NCBI RefSeq assembly: GCF_030678875.1 | Contig: NZ_JAUUDS010000008.1 | Span: 1-64,000 of the forward strand | Source: Sphingomonas aurea | GTDB lineage: Bacteria; Pseudomonadota; Alphaproteobacteria; Sphingomonadales; Sphingomonadaceae | DNA: 64,000 nt | Direction of reading: 5' to 3' | Shown: piece after piece, positions 36,383 through 44,409 of the stretch | How the letters are laid out: each line of letters begins with the position of its first letter | How positions within the stretch are numbered: the first letter of the stretch is position 1 | The notes under the pieces: generated by a model | Told to the model about the DNA's origin: nothing | Seen by the model: only the letters and a program-made list of their open reading frames with translations | The model's database searches: none | Position numbers and translations under genes: made by a program

Positions 36383-38284
36383 ATGGATTTCAGGAACGAT
36401 GGCATGACGACCGAGACGATCGAAACCGCCCCCGAGACGACCGGAAGCCCGGCCACAAAGCCCGCCGCGCTCGACAGCAAGTCGGTCGCGCCGCAGCCCT
36501 ATGCGCTAGACGTGGATCACTCGCGCGACGCGCTCCTCACCGATTTCGGCAAGGAAACGCTGAACGACCGCTACCTGCTGCCGGGCGAAAGCTATCAGGA
36601 CCTGTTCGTCCGCGTCGCATCGGCCTATGCCGACGATGCCGCGCATGCGCAGCGCATCTACGACTATATCAGCCGGCTGTGGTTCATGCCGGCGACGCCG
36701 GTGCTGTCGAACGGCGGCACCGGGCGCGGCCTGCCGATCAGCTGCTACCTCAATTCGGTGCCCGACAGCCTGAACGGCATCGTCGACACCTGGAACGAGA
36801 ATGTCTGGCTGGCGTCGCGCGGCGGCGGCATCGGTACCTATTGGGGCAATGTCCGCGGCATCGGCGAGCCGGTGGGCCTGAACGGCAAGACCAGCGGCAT
36901 CATCCCCTTCGTGCGCGTGATGGACTCGCTGACGCTGGCGATCAGCCAGGGGTCGCTGCGTCGCGGCTCGGCCGCCTGCTATCTCGACATCTCGCACCCG
37001 GAGATCGAAGAGTTCCTCGAGATCCGCAAACCCTCGGGCGACTTCAACCGCAAAGCGCTGAACCTGCACCACGGCGTCCTCATCCCCGACGCGTTCATGG
37101 AAGCGGTGCGCGACGGGCAGGAGTGGATCCTGCGCAGCCCCAAGGACCAGTCTGAGCGCGGCAAGGTCGATGCGCGCGCACTGTTCCAGAAGCTGGTCGA
37201 GACCCGGCTGGCGACCGGCGAGCCGTACATCGTCTTCGCCGATCATGTGAACTCGACCATGCCCAAGCATCATCGCGATCTGGGGCTGAAGGTATCGACC
37301 TCGAACCTGTGTTCGGAGATCACGCTGCCGACCGGCCGCGATCATCTGGGCAATGATCGCACCGCGGTCTGCTGCCTGTCCTCGCTCAACCTCGAGACGT
37401 GGGACCAGTGGAAGGACGACAGGCAGTTCATCGAGGACGTGATGCGCTTCCTCGACAATGTCCTGCAGGACTATATCGACCGGCACGAACCCGGCATGGA
37501 GCGCGCCGCCTATTCGGCGGGGCGCGAGCGGTCGGTGGGCCTGGGCGTCATGGGCTTCCACTCCTTCCTCCAGGCGCGCGGCCTGCCGTTCGAGGGGGCG
37601 ATGGCCAAGTCGTGGAACCTGCGCATCTTCAAGCACATCAACGCGCAGGTGAACGAAGCGTCGATGCAGCTGGCGGTCGAGCGCGGCCCCTGCCCCGACG
37701 CCGCCGACGTCGGCGTGATGGAGCGGTTCAGCTGCAAGATGGCGATCGCGCCGACTGCGTCGATCAGCATCATCTGCGGCGGCACCAGCGCCTGTATCGA
37801 GCCGATCCCGGCCAATATCTATACCCACAAGACGCTGTCGGGCAGCTTCTCGGTCAAGAACCCGTATCTGGAAAAGATCCTGATCGAGAAGTCCAAGAAC
37901 AGCGACGCGGTGTGGAACTCGATCCTGGAACAGGGCGGCTCGGTCCAGCATCTCGACTTCCTCAGCCAGGACGAGAAGGACTGCTACAAGACCAGCTTCG
38001 AGATCGACCAGCGCTGGCTGCTGGAACTGGCCGGCGACCGCACGCCCTATATCGACCAGGCGCAGTCGCTGAACCTGTTCATCCCGGCCGACGTCGAGAA
38101 GTGGGACCTGCTGATGCTCCACTTCCGCGCGTGGGAACTGGGCATCAAGTCGCTCTATTATCTCCGCTCCAAGTCGGTGCAGCGCGCCGGCTTCGCCGGC
38201 GGGGTCGAGAACGACAACACGTTGGAAAAGCCGAAATACGAGCTGGAAAGCACGGATTACGACGAGTGCCTGGCGTGTCAGTGA
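36383..38284 (+). CDS. nrdA: Ribonucleoside-diphosphate reductase, alpha subunit (class Ia)
   Basis: A 633-residue catalytic subunit. It contains the first active-site cysteine in ISCYLNSVPDS, the radical-relay site NLCSEITL with the thiyl cysteine, and the C-terminal reducing pair in DECLACQ. It lacks the N-terminal ATP-cone of E. coli NrdA, which accounts for the short length, so overall-activity control by dATP is probably absent. Two starts are possible (36383 and 36404). NrdB is encoded 1.9 kb downstream, with unrelated genes between. Confidence 0.93.
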   Translation: MDFRNDGMTTETIETAPETTGSPATKPAALDSKSVAPQPYALDVDHSRDALLTDFGKETLNDRYLLPGESYQDLFVRVASAYADDAAHAQRIYDYISRLWFMPATPVLSNGGTGRGLPISCYLNSVPDSLNGIVDTWNENVWLASRGGGIGTYWGNVRGIGEPVGLNGKTSGIIPFVRVMDSLTLAISQGSLRRGSAACYLDISHPEIEEFLEIRKPSGDFNRKALNLHHGVLIPDAFMEAVRDGQEWILRSPKDQSERGKVDARALFQKLVETRLATGEPYIVFADHVNSTMPKHHRDLGLKVSTSNLCSEITLPTGRDHLGNDRTAVCCLSSLNLETWDQWKDDRQFIEDVMRFLDNVLQDYIDRHEPGMERAAYSAGRERSVGLGVMGFHSFLQARGLPFEGAMAKSWNLRIFKHINAQVNEASMQLAVERGPCPDAADVGVMERFSCKMAIAPTASISIICGGTSACIEPIPANIYTHKTLSGSFSVKNPYLEKILIEKSKNSDAVWNSILEQGGSVQHLDFLSQDEKDCYKTSFEIDQRWLLELAGDRTPYIDQAQSLNLFIPADVEKWDLLMLHFRAWELGIKSLYYLRSKSVQRAGFAGGVENDNTLEKPKYELESTDYDECLACQ

Positions 38285-38295
38285 GGCGCGGGCGG

Positions 38296-38321
38296 CTTCG
38301 GATCGCCTGAGCGATCCGAAG
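38296..38321. repeat. Palindrome CTTCGGATCGC-ctga-GCGATCCGAAG
   Basis: Perfect eleven-base arms around a four-base loop, 12 bases after nrdA. It could stop nrdA transcription, but no T-run follows. It shares the core GGATCGC-N4-GCGATCC with the palindrome at 38557-38580. Confidence 0.7.
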
Positions 38322-38494
38322 ACTTGCCACGGCGGGTAGCGGGGTGGCGCAGCCATCCCGTCTGACGGCGTGGCGGAAACGGGCGACGACGATGAACGAA
38401 GCGATCATCCCAACATCTTCGCAGCCTGTACGGCTCCCGGTCGCTCCCTGCGGAAAAGGGAGCGAGTGCTGCGGACGTCGAAGGGTGAGAGGAA

Positions 38495-38540
38495 AGCTGA
38501 AAAGAAAGGGGCGGCACCGCATGACCGGCACCGCCCCTTT
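38495..38540 (-). terminator. Intrinsic terminator of the DUF2171 gene
   Basis: Arms AAAGGGGCGG (38505-38514) and CCGCCCCTTT (38531-38540) are perfectly complementary over 10 bases. Read on the minus strand, the stem is followed by CTTTTCAGC-like pyrimidine-rich DNA, fitting a terminator for the gene ending at 38593. Confidence 0.75.
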
Positions 38541-38556
38541 GGAAACCGTGGCACAT

Positions 38557-38580
38557 CCCGGATCGCTTGCGCGATCCGGG
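38557..38580. repeat. Palindrome CCCGGATCGC-ttgc-GCGATCCGGG
   Basis: Perfect ten-base arms with a four-base loop, immediately after the DUF2171 stop codon on the minus strand. It shares the seven-base core GGATCGC/GCGATCC with the palindrome at 38296-38321. Confidence 0.7.
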
Positions 38581-38592
38581 CGCGCCTACACC

Positions 38593-38844
38593 TCACTCCG
38601 CCTCTTCGAACAGGTCCACCGCGTTCTGCCCGGTCGCGGACAGCCGCACCGTGTCACCCTCGACCTCGGCGACCAGGCCGAGCGGCAGGTAATGGTGCTT
38701 CTGCCCCTGCCCGTCCTCGGTCGAGGGCGAGTCGGTCTTGGTCAGCTTGATGCGGTCGCCGTCGACATGGTCGACGGTGCCGACATGCACGCCGTCCGCG
38801 CCGATGACTTCGGCATGTTCCTTGATCTGGGTGGCGTCGACCAT
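38593..38844 (-). CDS. DUF2171 family protein
   Basis: An 83-residue soluble protein with the family pattern IKEHAEVIGADGVHVGTVDHVDGDRIKLTK, a small beta-barrel-like fold related to PRC-barrels. AGGAG lies seven bases before the ATG at 38844, which decides against the in-frame ATG at 38850. Function is unknown; DUF2171 genes often sit near stress genes in alphaproteobacteria. It is divergent from the small membrane gene to its right and has its own terminator. Confidence 0.82.
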   Translation of the reverse strand: MVDATQIKEHAEVIGADGVHVGTVDHVDGDRIKLTKTDSPSTEDGQGQKHHYLPLGLVAEVEGDTVRLSATGQNAVDLFEEAE

Positions 38845-38897
38845 CGTCATTCTCCTGTAAGTCCGGCCACCGAACGCACGGGACAGGAGTTGGTCGC

Positions 38898-39101
38898 ATG
38901 ACATATGGCGTCGCCATCATGTATCTGGTCGCCGCGGTGCTCGGCGTGGCGGGGCTGCTGATGCTCCTTCGCCTGCGCAGCCCGCGCGTTACCGAGCGTC
39001 AGGTCTATGCCTATCGCATGGTCGGCATCATGGCCGCCTCCGCCGCGATCGTGCTGGCGATGTCGGCGACCGCGATGTGGCAGTGGAGCCTAACGGAGTA
39101 G
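38898..39101 (+). CDS. Small two-helix membrane protein
   Basis: A 67-residue protein with two membrane segments (residues about 5-25 and 42-62) joined by the basic loop RLRSPRVTERQVYAYRM. AGGAG is eight bases before the ATG. It is not a family I recognise. The stop codon is two bases before the start of the acyltransferase gene, so both are probably co-transcribed. Confidence 0.7.
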   Translation: MTYGVAIMYLVAAVLGVAGLLMLLRLRSPRVTERQVYAYRMVGIMAASAAIVLAMSATAMWQWSLTE

Positions 39102-39103
39102 GA

Positions 39104-40207
39104 ATGACTGGCACTCTGACCAATCGGGATGTCGCGACTTATCTTGGCAGCGACAAGGCGACCGGTAATCCGGAGGCGGCCAAGCTCGACGCATATCCGC
39201 TGCTCGACTGGCTGCGCTATGTCTTGGCCTCAATCGTCCTGCTGGATCATTCGGGTGTGTGGATGCCTCACCCGCTCGATGCGGGCCTGGCGGTGTCCGT
39301 ATTCCTCGCCCTCAGCGGCTGGCTGATCGGCGGCATCCTGCTCAAGAGCGACCGTTCGGACCTGCCACGCTTCTTCTTCAATCGGTCGACGCGGATTTGG
39401 GCACCGTATTTCACCGCCATCCTCCTGTTGTACGGGGTGGCCGCAGTTGCGCGGGGCATCGACGGCAATTGGTTCAAATACCTGTTCTACGACGTCACGT
39501 TCACGCACTACACCTTCACAGTCTTCCCCCGCGCTCTGCAGGAAATGCCTCTGCAGGGCACCGGAAATCATTTCTGGAGCATCTCGGTCGAGGAACAATT
39601 CTACCTCGCCGCCCCGCTTCTGATGATCTTCACGCGATGGGGTAAATCGATCGGCGCCTGGATCGCCGTGGCGCTGGTCCTGACGATCATGCAATCGATG
39701 TTCACACCGATCGCGTTCGGCGTGGCGGCGGCGGTGCTGAACCGCGGTGGCGCCCTGATCGGGAGCGCGCGAGCACGGTGGATCTCGGCACTGGCGGCCT
39801 TGCTGTTCATGGCCTGCTCGTGGCAGTGGAACGTGCAGCCGTTCCGCGCCCTGTTTTCCATAGCGGCCGTACTTACATTGACGACACCGGGTCGACGCAA
39901 TCGAGTAAGCATCTTCTTTGGCGGCATTTCCTATCCGCTCTACTTACACCAGTGGGTTGGGGGATTTGCCGTTAACGCGGTGCTGAAGCGCTATCTGATC
40001 GTACCTCGGCTTGGCAGCTTGCTGATGACCTATACCGGTAGCGTCGCCGTCGCGATTGTCCTGTGGTGGCTGATCGACCGCAACGTCATGCTCCATCGCA
40101 ACAGCTGGTACACGCCAGCGCGCGGGCGAGCCTGCACCATCCTCGCCTACCTGCTGGTCGCCATCGGACTGGCCGGCGGCACCATCCTTCATTTCCTCGG
40201 CTATTGA
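39104..40207 (+). CDS. Acyltransferase 3 family membrane protein (OafA/YrhL-like)
   Basis: A 367-residue integral membrane acyltransferase with about ten membrane segments. The conserved histidine in LLDHSGVW, the motif FFFNRSTRIWAPYF (R-x-x-R-I-x-P-x-F) and HFWSISVEEQFYLAAPLL (W-S-x-x-V-E-x-Q-F-Y) identify the family. Such proteins O-acetylate exopolysaccharide, O-antigen or other glycans. There are no glycan genes beside it. It lies between nrdA and nrdB, and its codon composition looks less GC-rich than theirs, which hints at later arrival. Confidence 0.88.
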   Translation: MTGTLTNRDVATYLGSDKATGNPEAAKLDAYPLLDWLRYVLASIVLLDHSGVWMPHPLDAGLAVSVFLALSGWLIGGILLKSDRSDLPRFFFNRSTRIWAPYFTAILLLYGVAAVARGIDGNWFKYLFYDVTFTHYTFTVFPRALQEMPLQGTGNHFWSISVEEQFYLAAPLLMIFTRWGKSIGAWIAVALVLTIMQSMFTPIAFGVAAAVLNRGGALIGSARARWISALAALLFMACSWQWNVQPFRALFSIAAVLTLTTPGRRNRVSIFFGGISYPLYLHQWVGGFAVNAVLKRYLIVPRLGSLLMTYTGSVAVAIVLWWLIDRNVMLHRNSWYTPARGRACTILAYLLVAIGLAGGTILHFLGY

Positions 40208-40229
40208 AGCAGTTCACCGGAGTAATCCC

Positions 40230-41294
40230 ATGTCTCTCCTCCAAGCGTCCAAGCAGTACAAGCCGTTCGAATACCCTTGGGCGTTCGAGTTCTGGAAGCG
40301 TCAGCAGCAGCTCCACTGGCTCCCCGAAGAGGTGCCGCTGGGCGAAGATTGCCGCGACTGGGCGCAGAAGCTGACCGATCACGAGCGCAACCTGCTCACC
40401 CAAATCTTCCGCTTCTTCACCCAGGCCGATGTCGAGGTGCAGGACTGCTACCACGAGAAATACGGCCGCGTGTTCAAGCCGACCGAGATCAAGATGATGC
40501 TGACCGCCTTCAGCAACATGGAGACGGTCCACATCGCCGCCTACAGCCACCTGCTCGACACGATCGGCATGCCCGAGAGCGAGTATGGCGCCTTCCTCGA
40601 ATATGCCGAGATGAAGGAGAAGCATGATTACATGCAGAACTTCGGCGTCGACAGCGACGAGGACATCGCCCGCACGCTCGCCATGTTCGGCGGCTTCACC
40701 GAGGGCGTGCAGCTGTTCGCCAGCTTCGCGATGCTGATGAACTTCCCGCGCTTCAACAAGATGAAGGGCATGGGCCAGATCGTCACCTGGTCGATCCGCG
40801 ACGAGTCCCTGCACTGCGAGGGCATCATCAAGATGTTCCACACCTTCTGCCAGGAGCGCCAGTGCCTGACCAAGGCGGTGAAGGACGACATCGCCGATGT
40901 CTGCCAGACGACGATCCGGCTGGAGGACAATTTCATCGACCTCGCCTTCGAGATGGGGCCGGTGAACGGCATGACCGCCAAGGAGATCAAGAAGTATATC
41001 CGCTTCATCGCCGACTGGCGGATGGGCCAGCTGGGCCTGAAGCCGATCTACATGATCGACGAGCATCCCCTGCCCTGGCTCGCCCCGATGCTGAACGGCG
41101 TCGAGCACGCCAACTTCTTCGAGACCCGCGCCACCGAATATTCGAAGGCCGCGACGAAGGGCCAGTGGAACGACGTCTGGGACTCGTTCGACAAGCGCCA
41201 GAAGGCGAAGGTGACGAAGCCGGCGAACGAGGATCTGGGGATCACGGGCGGCATGGCGGACATGTTCTCACGGGCTGGGGTGGCGGCGGAATGA
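40230..41294 (+). CDS. nrdB: Ribonucleoside-diphosphate reductase, beta subunit (class Ia)
   Basis: A 354-residue diiron-tyrosyl radical subunit. The metal ligands are visible: D67, E98 and H101, then E158, E192 and H195 (in RDESLHCEG). Tyrosine Y105 in ETVHIAAY is at the radical position, so this is the standard radical-carrying type. The 3' end overlaps the next, AT-rich gene by ATGA. It lacks its own clear NrdR box in the 22 bases upstream, so it may depend on an internal promoter or on read-through from the acyltransferase. Confidence 0.94.
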   Translation: MSLLQASKQYKPFEYPWAFEFWKRQQQLHWLPEEVPLGEDCRDWAQKLTDHERNLLTQIFRFFTQADVEVQDCYHEKYGRVFKPTEIKMMLTAFSNMETVHIAAYSHLLDTIGMPESEYGAFLEYAEMKEKHDYMQNFGVDSDEDIARTLAMFGGFTEGVQLFASFAMLMNFPRFNKMKGMGQIVTWSIRDESLHCEGIIKMFHTFCQERQCLTKAVKDDIADVCQTTIRLEDNFIDLAFEMGPVNGMTAKEIKKYIRFIADWRMGQLGLKPIYMIDEHPLPWLAPMLNGVEHANFFETRATEYSKAATKGQWNDVWDSFDKRQKAKVTKPANEDLGITGGMADMFSRAGVAAE

Positions 41295-42325
41295 GCAAGT
41301 TACGCCCTATAGTCACATTTATTGAACAAAAAGCTCCAATAGATGACTACGGGCGAGCCCTATATGCAGTTGCCCGCTCTGTACTTAGAGCGTTAATTGA
41401 CTCGCTATCCGCTGAGGATTTAACCGATTTAAATACACCATTATCCGATGTAAATCTTCGACAGCTTGCAAAAATCGCGCGCGTTGACTTAGACAAAGGC
41501 ATGCGTGGCGATGGTTTTGAATGGGCTGTACATGAGGCTCTGGTAGGAGGCGAACCAACTGTAACAGAGTTGGTGCATCGAGCTATGAAGCGCGCAGCAC
41601 CAACTATGCGAGATGAAGCACCTACTTCTCTTATGTTTGGTCAAGAGAGAGCAAAATATCTCGGTTTTCTTGAAGCTATGGTAGATGAGGCGGGCGGAGA
41701 TCAGGCATTTTTACTTGCGCAAGGAAGTGGAAGGCCATTTCAGTTTGCCCGCCACATCCCAACAGCTGCGCAGGGTAAAGCTGCCGAACCGATACTGCCC
41801 GAACGTATCCGACAAATCTGGAAGACCGACGTATTTCTAAGCACCGTATCGGATAGTCGGAACTTAGCTGCGACTATCAAGAGCAACTTTTCTCATCTCG
41901 AAGGCGGTAGAGGACTGCGCATCGGCATTGTACCTGAGTCAACCCACGTTGGGAATCGCGCCGGCATTCAGTATGACTCAAAGACTGGACTGTGGATCGC
42001 AAGCCTTTCTGATCCAAATGGCTTCATGGGAATGTTTAATGACGCTTACCATGCCGTTATGAGAGCAATGGTTGCTATAGGTAAGCAAAACCCTCCTCCA
42101 TATTGGATTAAACCAAGCGCAAAAGCTCAAAGACTGCTAGACCAAATGATGAAATTTGAGGGAGCGAAGGTTCTTGAAATAGAGAACGCGTTGGACGCAG
42201 CAGCACAGCAGGATTTGATTGGCATAGACAACCGCCTCGTTGGCGTAAACGCTCCAGACTGGTTGCACATAAAGCAACTTGCTCCCAAGATCATCAGTCC
42301 GAAGCCAAGCTTTGTAAAGCTATAA
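41291..42325 (+). CDS. AT-rich orphan gene, possible PD-(D/E)XK nuclease
   Basis: A 344-residue protein I do not recognise. By eye, 60-base lines within it are 45-53% GC, against about two-thirds in nrdB, with different codon use, so it was probably acquired. E77/E82 in DGFEWAVHEAL, D180 in WKTDVFLS and K197 in AATIKSN are spaced as the helix glutamate, strand aspartate and strand lysine of a PD-(D/E)XK restriction-type nuclease fold would be. The glutamate of the usual ExK is replaced by threonine. The start overlaps the nrdB stop (ATGA), a surprisingly exact coupling for an acquired gene. Confidence 0.75.
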   Translation: MSKLRPIVTFIEQKAPIDDYGRALYAVARSVLRALIDSLSAEDLTDLNTPLSDVNLRQLAKIARVDLDKGMRGDGFEWAVHEALVGGEPTVTELVHRAMKRAAPTMRDEAPTSLMFGQERAKYLGFLEAMVDEAGGDQAFLLAQGSGRPFQFARHIPTAAQGKAAEPILPERIRQIWKTDVFLSTVSDSRNLAATIKSNFSHLEGGRGLRIGIVPESTHVGNRAGIQYDSKTGLWIASLSDPNGFMGMFNDAYHAVMRAMVAIGKQNPPPYWIKPSAKAQRLLDQMMKFEGAKVLEIENALDAAAQQDLIGIDNRLVGVNAPDWLHIKQLAPKIISPKPSFVKL

Positions 42326-42343
42326 GGCCAGCTTTTCTACCAC

Positions 42344-42730
42344 TCACCGCCCCCGCCGCACCGGCACCGAAAAGTCCGCCGGCTTGTCCGCCACCCAGCG
42401 CAGGAACCGCGCGATCGCCGGGTGTGCGCGCAGCACCTCGACCTCCGCATAGATCCGCGCCAGCTCGGCATTGGGCAGGGTCGCGTGGATCGTGCGGTGG
42501 CAGATCGGGTGTACCGGTGCGGTAACGCGACCGCCCTCGCTCTTGGGCACCAGATGGTGCCACTCGACCCGCCGGCCTAGCGGCCGCTCGCACAGGGCGC
42601 ATACCTGCGGCGGCGCGGCGGCAGCCTCGGCCCGCGCGGCCGCCGCTGCCAGTCCCGCCTTGCGCTTCACCCGACCCGTCATCCAGGCCGATATGGGTAG
42701 GCGGACGAGCCACGAAAGCCCTTTCGCCAT
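42344..42730 (-). CDS. HNH endonuclease-family protein
   Basis: A 128-residue protein with an HNH motif. The zinc-finger part is CALCERP and HPICH, and the active part is VEWHHLVPKSEGG, followed by HPICHRTIH. The N-terminal 40 residues are basic and Ala-rich. Start choice is uncertain (ATG 42730 or 42682) because neither has a clear ribosome site. Stand-alone HNH proteins of this size are common in alphaproteobacteria and may be housekeeping rather than defensive. It converges on the AT-rich gene, with 18 bases between stops. Confidence 0.78.
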   Translation of the reverse strand: MAKGLSWLVRLPISAWMTGRVKRKAGLAAAAARAEAAAAPPQVCALCERPLGRRVEWHHLVPKSEGGRVTAPVHPICHRTIHATLPNAELARIYAEVEVLRAHPAIARFLRWVADKPADFSVPVRRGR

Positions 42731-42740
42731 CAGTGTGATA

Positions 42741-42781
42741 CACAAGGAAAAGGGCGGGGCGGCCCATCGGCCACCCCGCCC
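42741..42781 (-). terminator. Intrinsic terminator of the outer membrane protein gene
   Basis: On the minus strand, GGGCGGGG and GGCC pair with their complements around a four-base loop, with one mismatch (42752-42781), followed by CCTTTTCC-like T-rich DNA. It ends transcription from the gene whose stop codon is at 42808. It overlaps the 5' side of the HNH gene, so that gene's promoter must lie close by or further upstream. Confidence 0.75.
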
Positions 42782-42807
42782 CATCCGGTCGTCAGGTTAG
42801 GCGCAGC

Positions 42808-43443
42808 TTAGAAGTGCGCAACCAGGCCGGCCTGCGGACGGAAGCTCTTCGCGTCGCCGAAGGTCGACACCTCGAAGCGCAGGCGCACGCCCGAGTTGCC
42901 GGTCAGGCCGCCCAGGCCGATGTCCTTCGGACCGACCTCTGCACCGACGCCGTAAGTGACGGCGTGGAAGTCCGGGCTGTTCGGGCCATAGCGGTCGAAA
43001 TTGACCCAGCGATAGCCGACCTTGCCGTAGAACAGGCCGCTCTCGCCGGCGCGGAAGCCGAAGCGGCCGGCGGCGCCGTAGCCCCAGTCGATCGCGCCGT
43101 CGACGCCCTTGGTCACTTCACCCTCGGCGCCGACGAACACCGGGCCGAGCGGAACGTTCGCGCCGACGATGCCGGTCACGGTGCCGCCCTGCAGCTTGCT
43201 GCCGCCGATCGGGGTGGAGGGGATGCCGTGGCCGGGGTTGCGGTCGAACCCTTCCCAGCCGCCCATCACGGCGACGTAGGGCTCGAACCCGAACGCGCCG
43301 GTGCCGTCGGGGGCGCCGGTCGTGGTCGTGGCGGGAGCGTCCGTCGTGGCGGCGGTGTCGGCCGGATAGCTGTCCTGCGCCATGGCCGGCGCTGCGACGG
43401 CGACGGTGGTCAGGGCTGCGGCGGCGAGGAGGATCTTACGCAT
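42808..43443 (-). CDS. Outer membrane beta-barrel protein
   Basis: A 211-residue protein with a signal peptide (cleavage after APAMA), a Thr/Ala/Asp-rich linker (residues about 24-48) and an eight-stranded-barrel pattern with glycine- and aromatic-rich strands (YVAVMGGWEGF, GAAGRFGFRAGE, FYGKVGYRWVNF), ending in Phe (GLVAHF). This is the opacity/OmpA-like porin style common as a major surface protein in sphingomonads. The function is structural or unknown. Its own terminator lies 27 bases downstream. Confidence 0.82.
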   Translation of the reverse strand: MRKILLAAAALTTVAVAAPAMAQDSYPADTAATTDAPATTTTGAPDGTGAFGFEPYVAVMGGWEGFDRNPGHGIPSTPIGGSKLQGGTVTGIVGANVPLGPVFVGAEGEVTKGVDGAIDWGYGAAGRFGFRAGESGLFYGKVGYRWVNFDRYGPNSPDFHAVTYGVGAEVGPKDIGLGGLTGNSGVRLRFEVSTFGDAKSFRPQAGLVAHF

Positions 43444-43659
43444 AGGATGTTACCTTGATCTGCTTCAACGGTCGGATTGTGACGGCGAGCCGCCCGATCC
43501 AGGCCACGCAGAAGTCGCCAGCGTCGCGATGGTTGCACCGCAGCAGCGTTTAACCATCACAAACTTCATCCTGTGGCCGGAACGCCACGGTTTCTGTCGT
43601 TTTGCTGAATGAATGCAGGCAAGATTCGGGCACAAAGACGGCGCTGCGGTGCAACGATT

Positions 43660-44409
43660 TCAACGGGCGACACAATCCTTGGCCAAACCATTGGGCGCCG
43701 CCAGGCGCGCGTTCCGACCTTTGCCGCGCAGGTCATAGCCCGCGCCTGCGTACCAGATGCCGGACGCGGCGCGCTGTCCGGCCAGTGTCACCGACTGCCC
43801 CTTCATGGCGAGCGTCGCAGTGTCGGCGCGGTTGTCGAAGCGGACCGTCAGCACGGCTCCGCCGTCGCACTGATAGGTCGCAGATGTCTCGGCCGGCACC
43901 TGCCCTGCCGCGACCACCCGCGCCATTCCGGCTGCCGCCGATGGCGGCAGGTCGATCGAGCGCACCCGCCACTGGTGCGCATGGGGATCGTCGGACTCGA
44001 CCCCCTCGGCCACGCGGTGGATCACCAGCGTGCCGGCGGTGTCGCCGATGCGGAACGGCACGGTGACATAGCGCTGTCCCATCCCCGCATCCTCGTCGCC
44101 CGGTCGCCCGACCCGGACCGGTGCCGCGCCATAGGTTGTGATGGCGGAAAGCGCGGCCTGCTCGCTTGCCGGATCGCCGCGCCACTCGCGCAGCGCCGCG
44201 GCCTTGTCGCCCGCCACCGCGCTGGTCAGGAACCGGCGCGCCACCAGCCCGGCCGCTGCGGGCGAGGTCGGATCGAGCGGCTTGGCAGGTGTTCGCGCCG
44301 ACGACGTCCCGGTCGGCATGGCAGACGGCGCGGCGGCGTTGCGATCGAGCGCCGCGGGCTGGGAACAGCCGGCCAGCAGGCCCAGCCCCAGCGCCGCGGC
44401 CGCCCTCAC
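43660..44409 (-). CDS. Lipoprotein with a C-terminal MliC-like domain
   Basis: A 249-residue lipoprotein with the lipobox LLAGC, so cysteine 15 should be lipidated. After a flexible linker and a central domain, the C-terminal 70 residues read TYQCDGGAVLTVRFDNRAD ... SGIWYAGAGYDLRGKGRNARL, the signature of MliC/PliC inhibitors of c-type lysozyme. The start is GTG, overlapping the upstream acidic gene by four bases (GTGA). It would act in the periplasm or on the outer membrane, protecting the wall. The central part is not recognised. Confidence 0.78.
   Translation of the reverse strand: MRAAAALGLGLLAGCSQPAALDRNAAAPSAMPTGTSSARTPAKPLDPTSPAAAGLVARRFLTSAVAGDKAAALREWRGDPASEQAALSAITTYGAAPVRVGRPGDEDAGMGQRYVTVPFRIGDTAGTLVIHRVAEGVESDDPHAHQWRVRSIDLPPSAAAGMARVVAAGQVPAETSATYQCDGGAVLTVRFDNRADTATLAMKGQSVTLAGQRAASGIWYAGAGYDLRGKGRNARLAAPNGLAKDCVAR

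Larger units (their letters stand above)
38285..38592. other. Intergenic region after nrdA with palindromes
   Basis: No gene is supported in these 308 bases. It contains two related palindromes at each end (38296-38321 and 38557-38580), a hairpin GCTCCCT-n7-AGGGAGC near 38450, and a minus-strand terminator at 38495-38540. Reading frames through it have poor codon composition and no ribosome sites. Confidence 0.6.

Noticed and set aside
38344..38580. Small genes in the gap after nrdA
   Set aside because: The frames run through palindromes and terminators, have no ribosome site and show poor codon composition.
43575..43600. EcfG-type stress promoter GGAAC...CGTT near the outer membrane protein gene
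   Set aside because: The two elements are only 14 bases apart instead of 16-17, and they point away from the gene.
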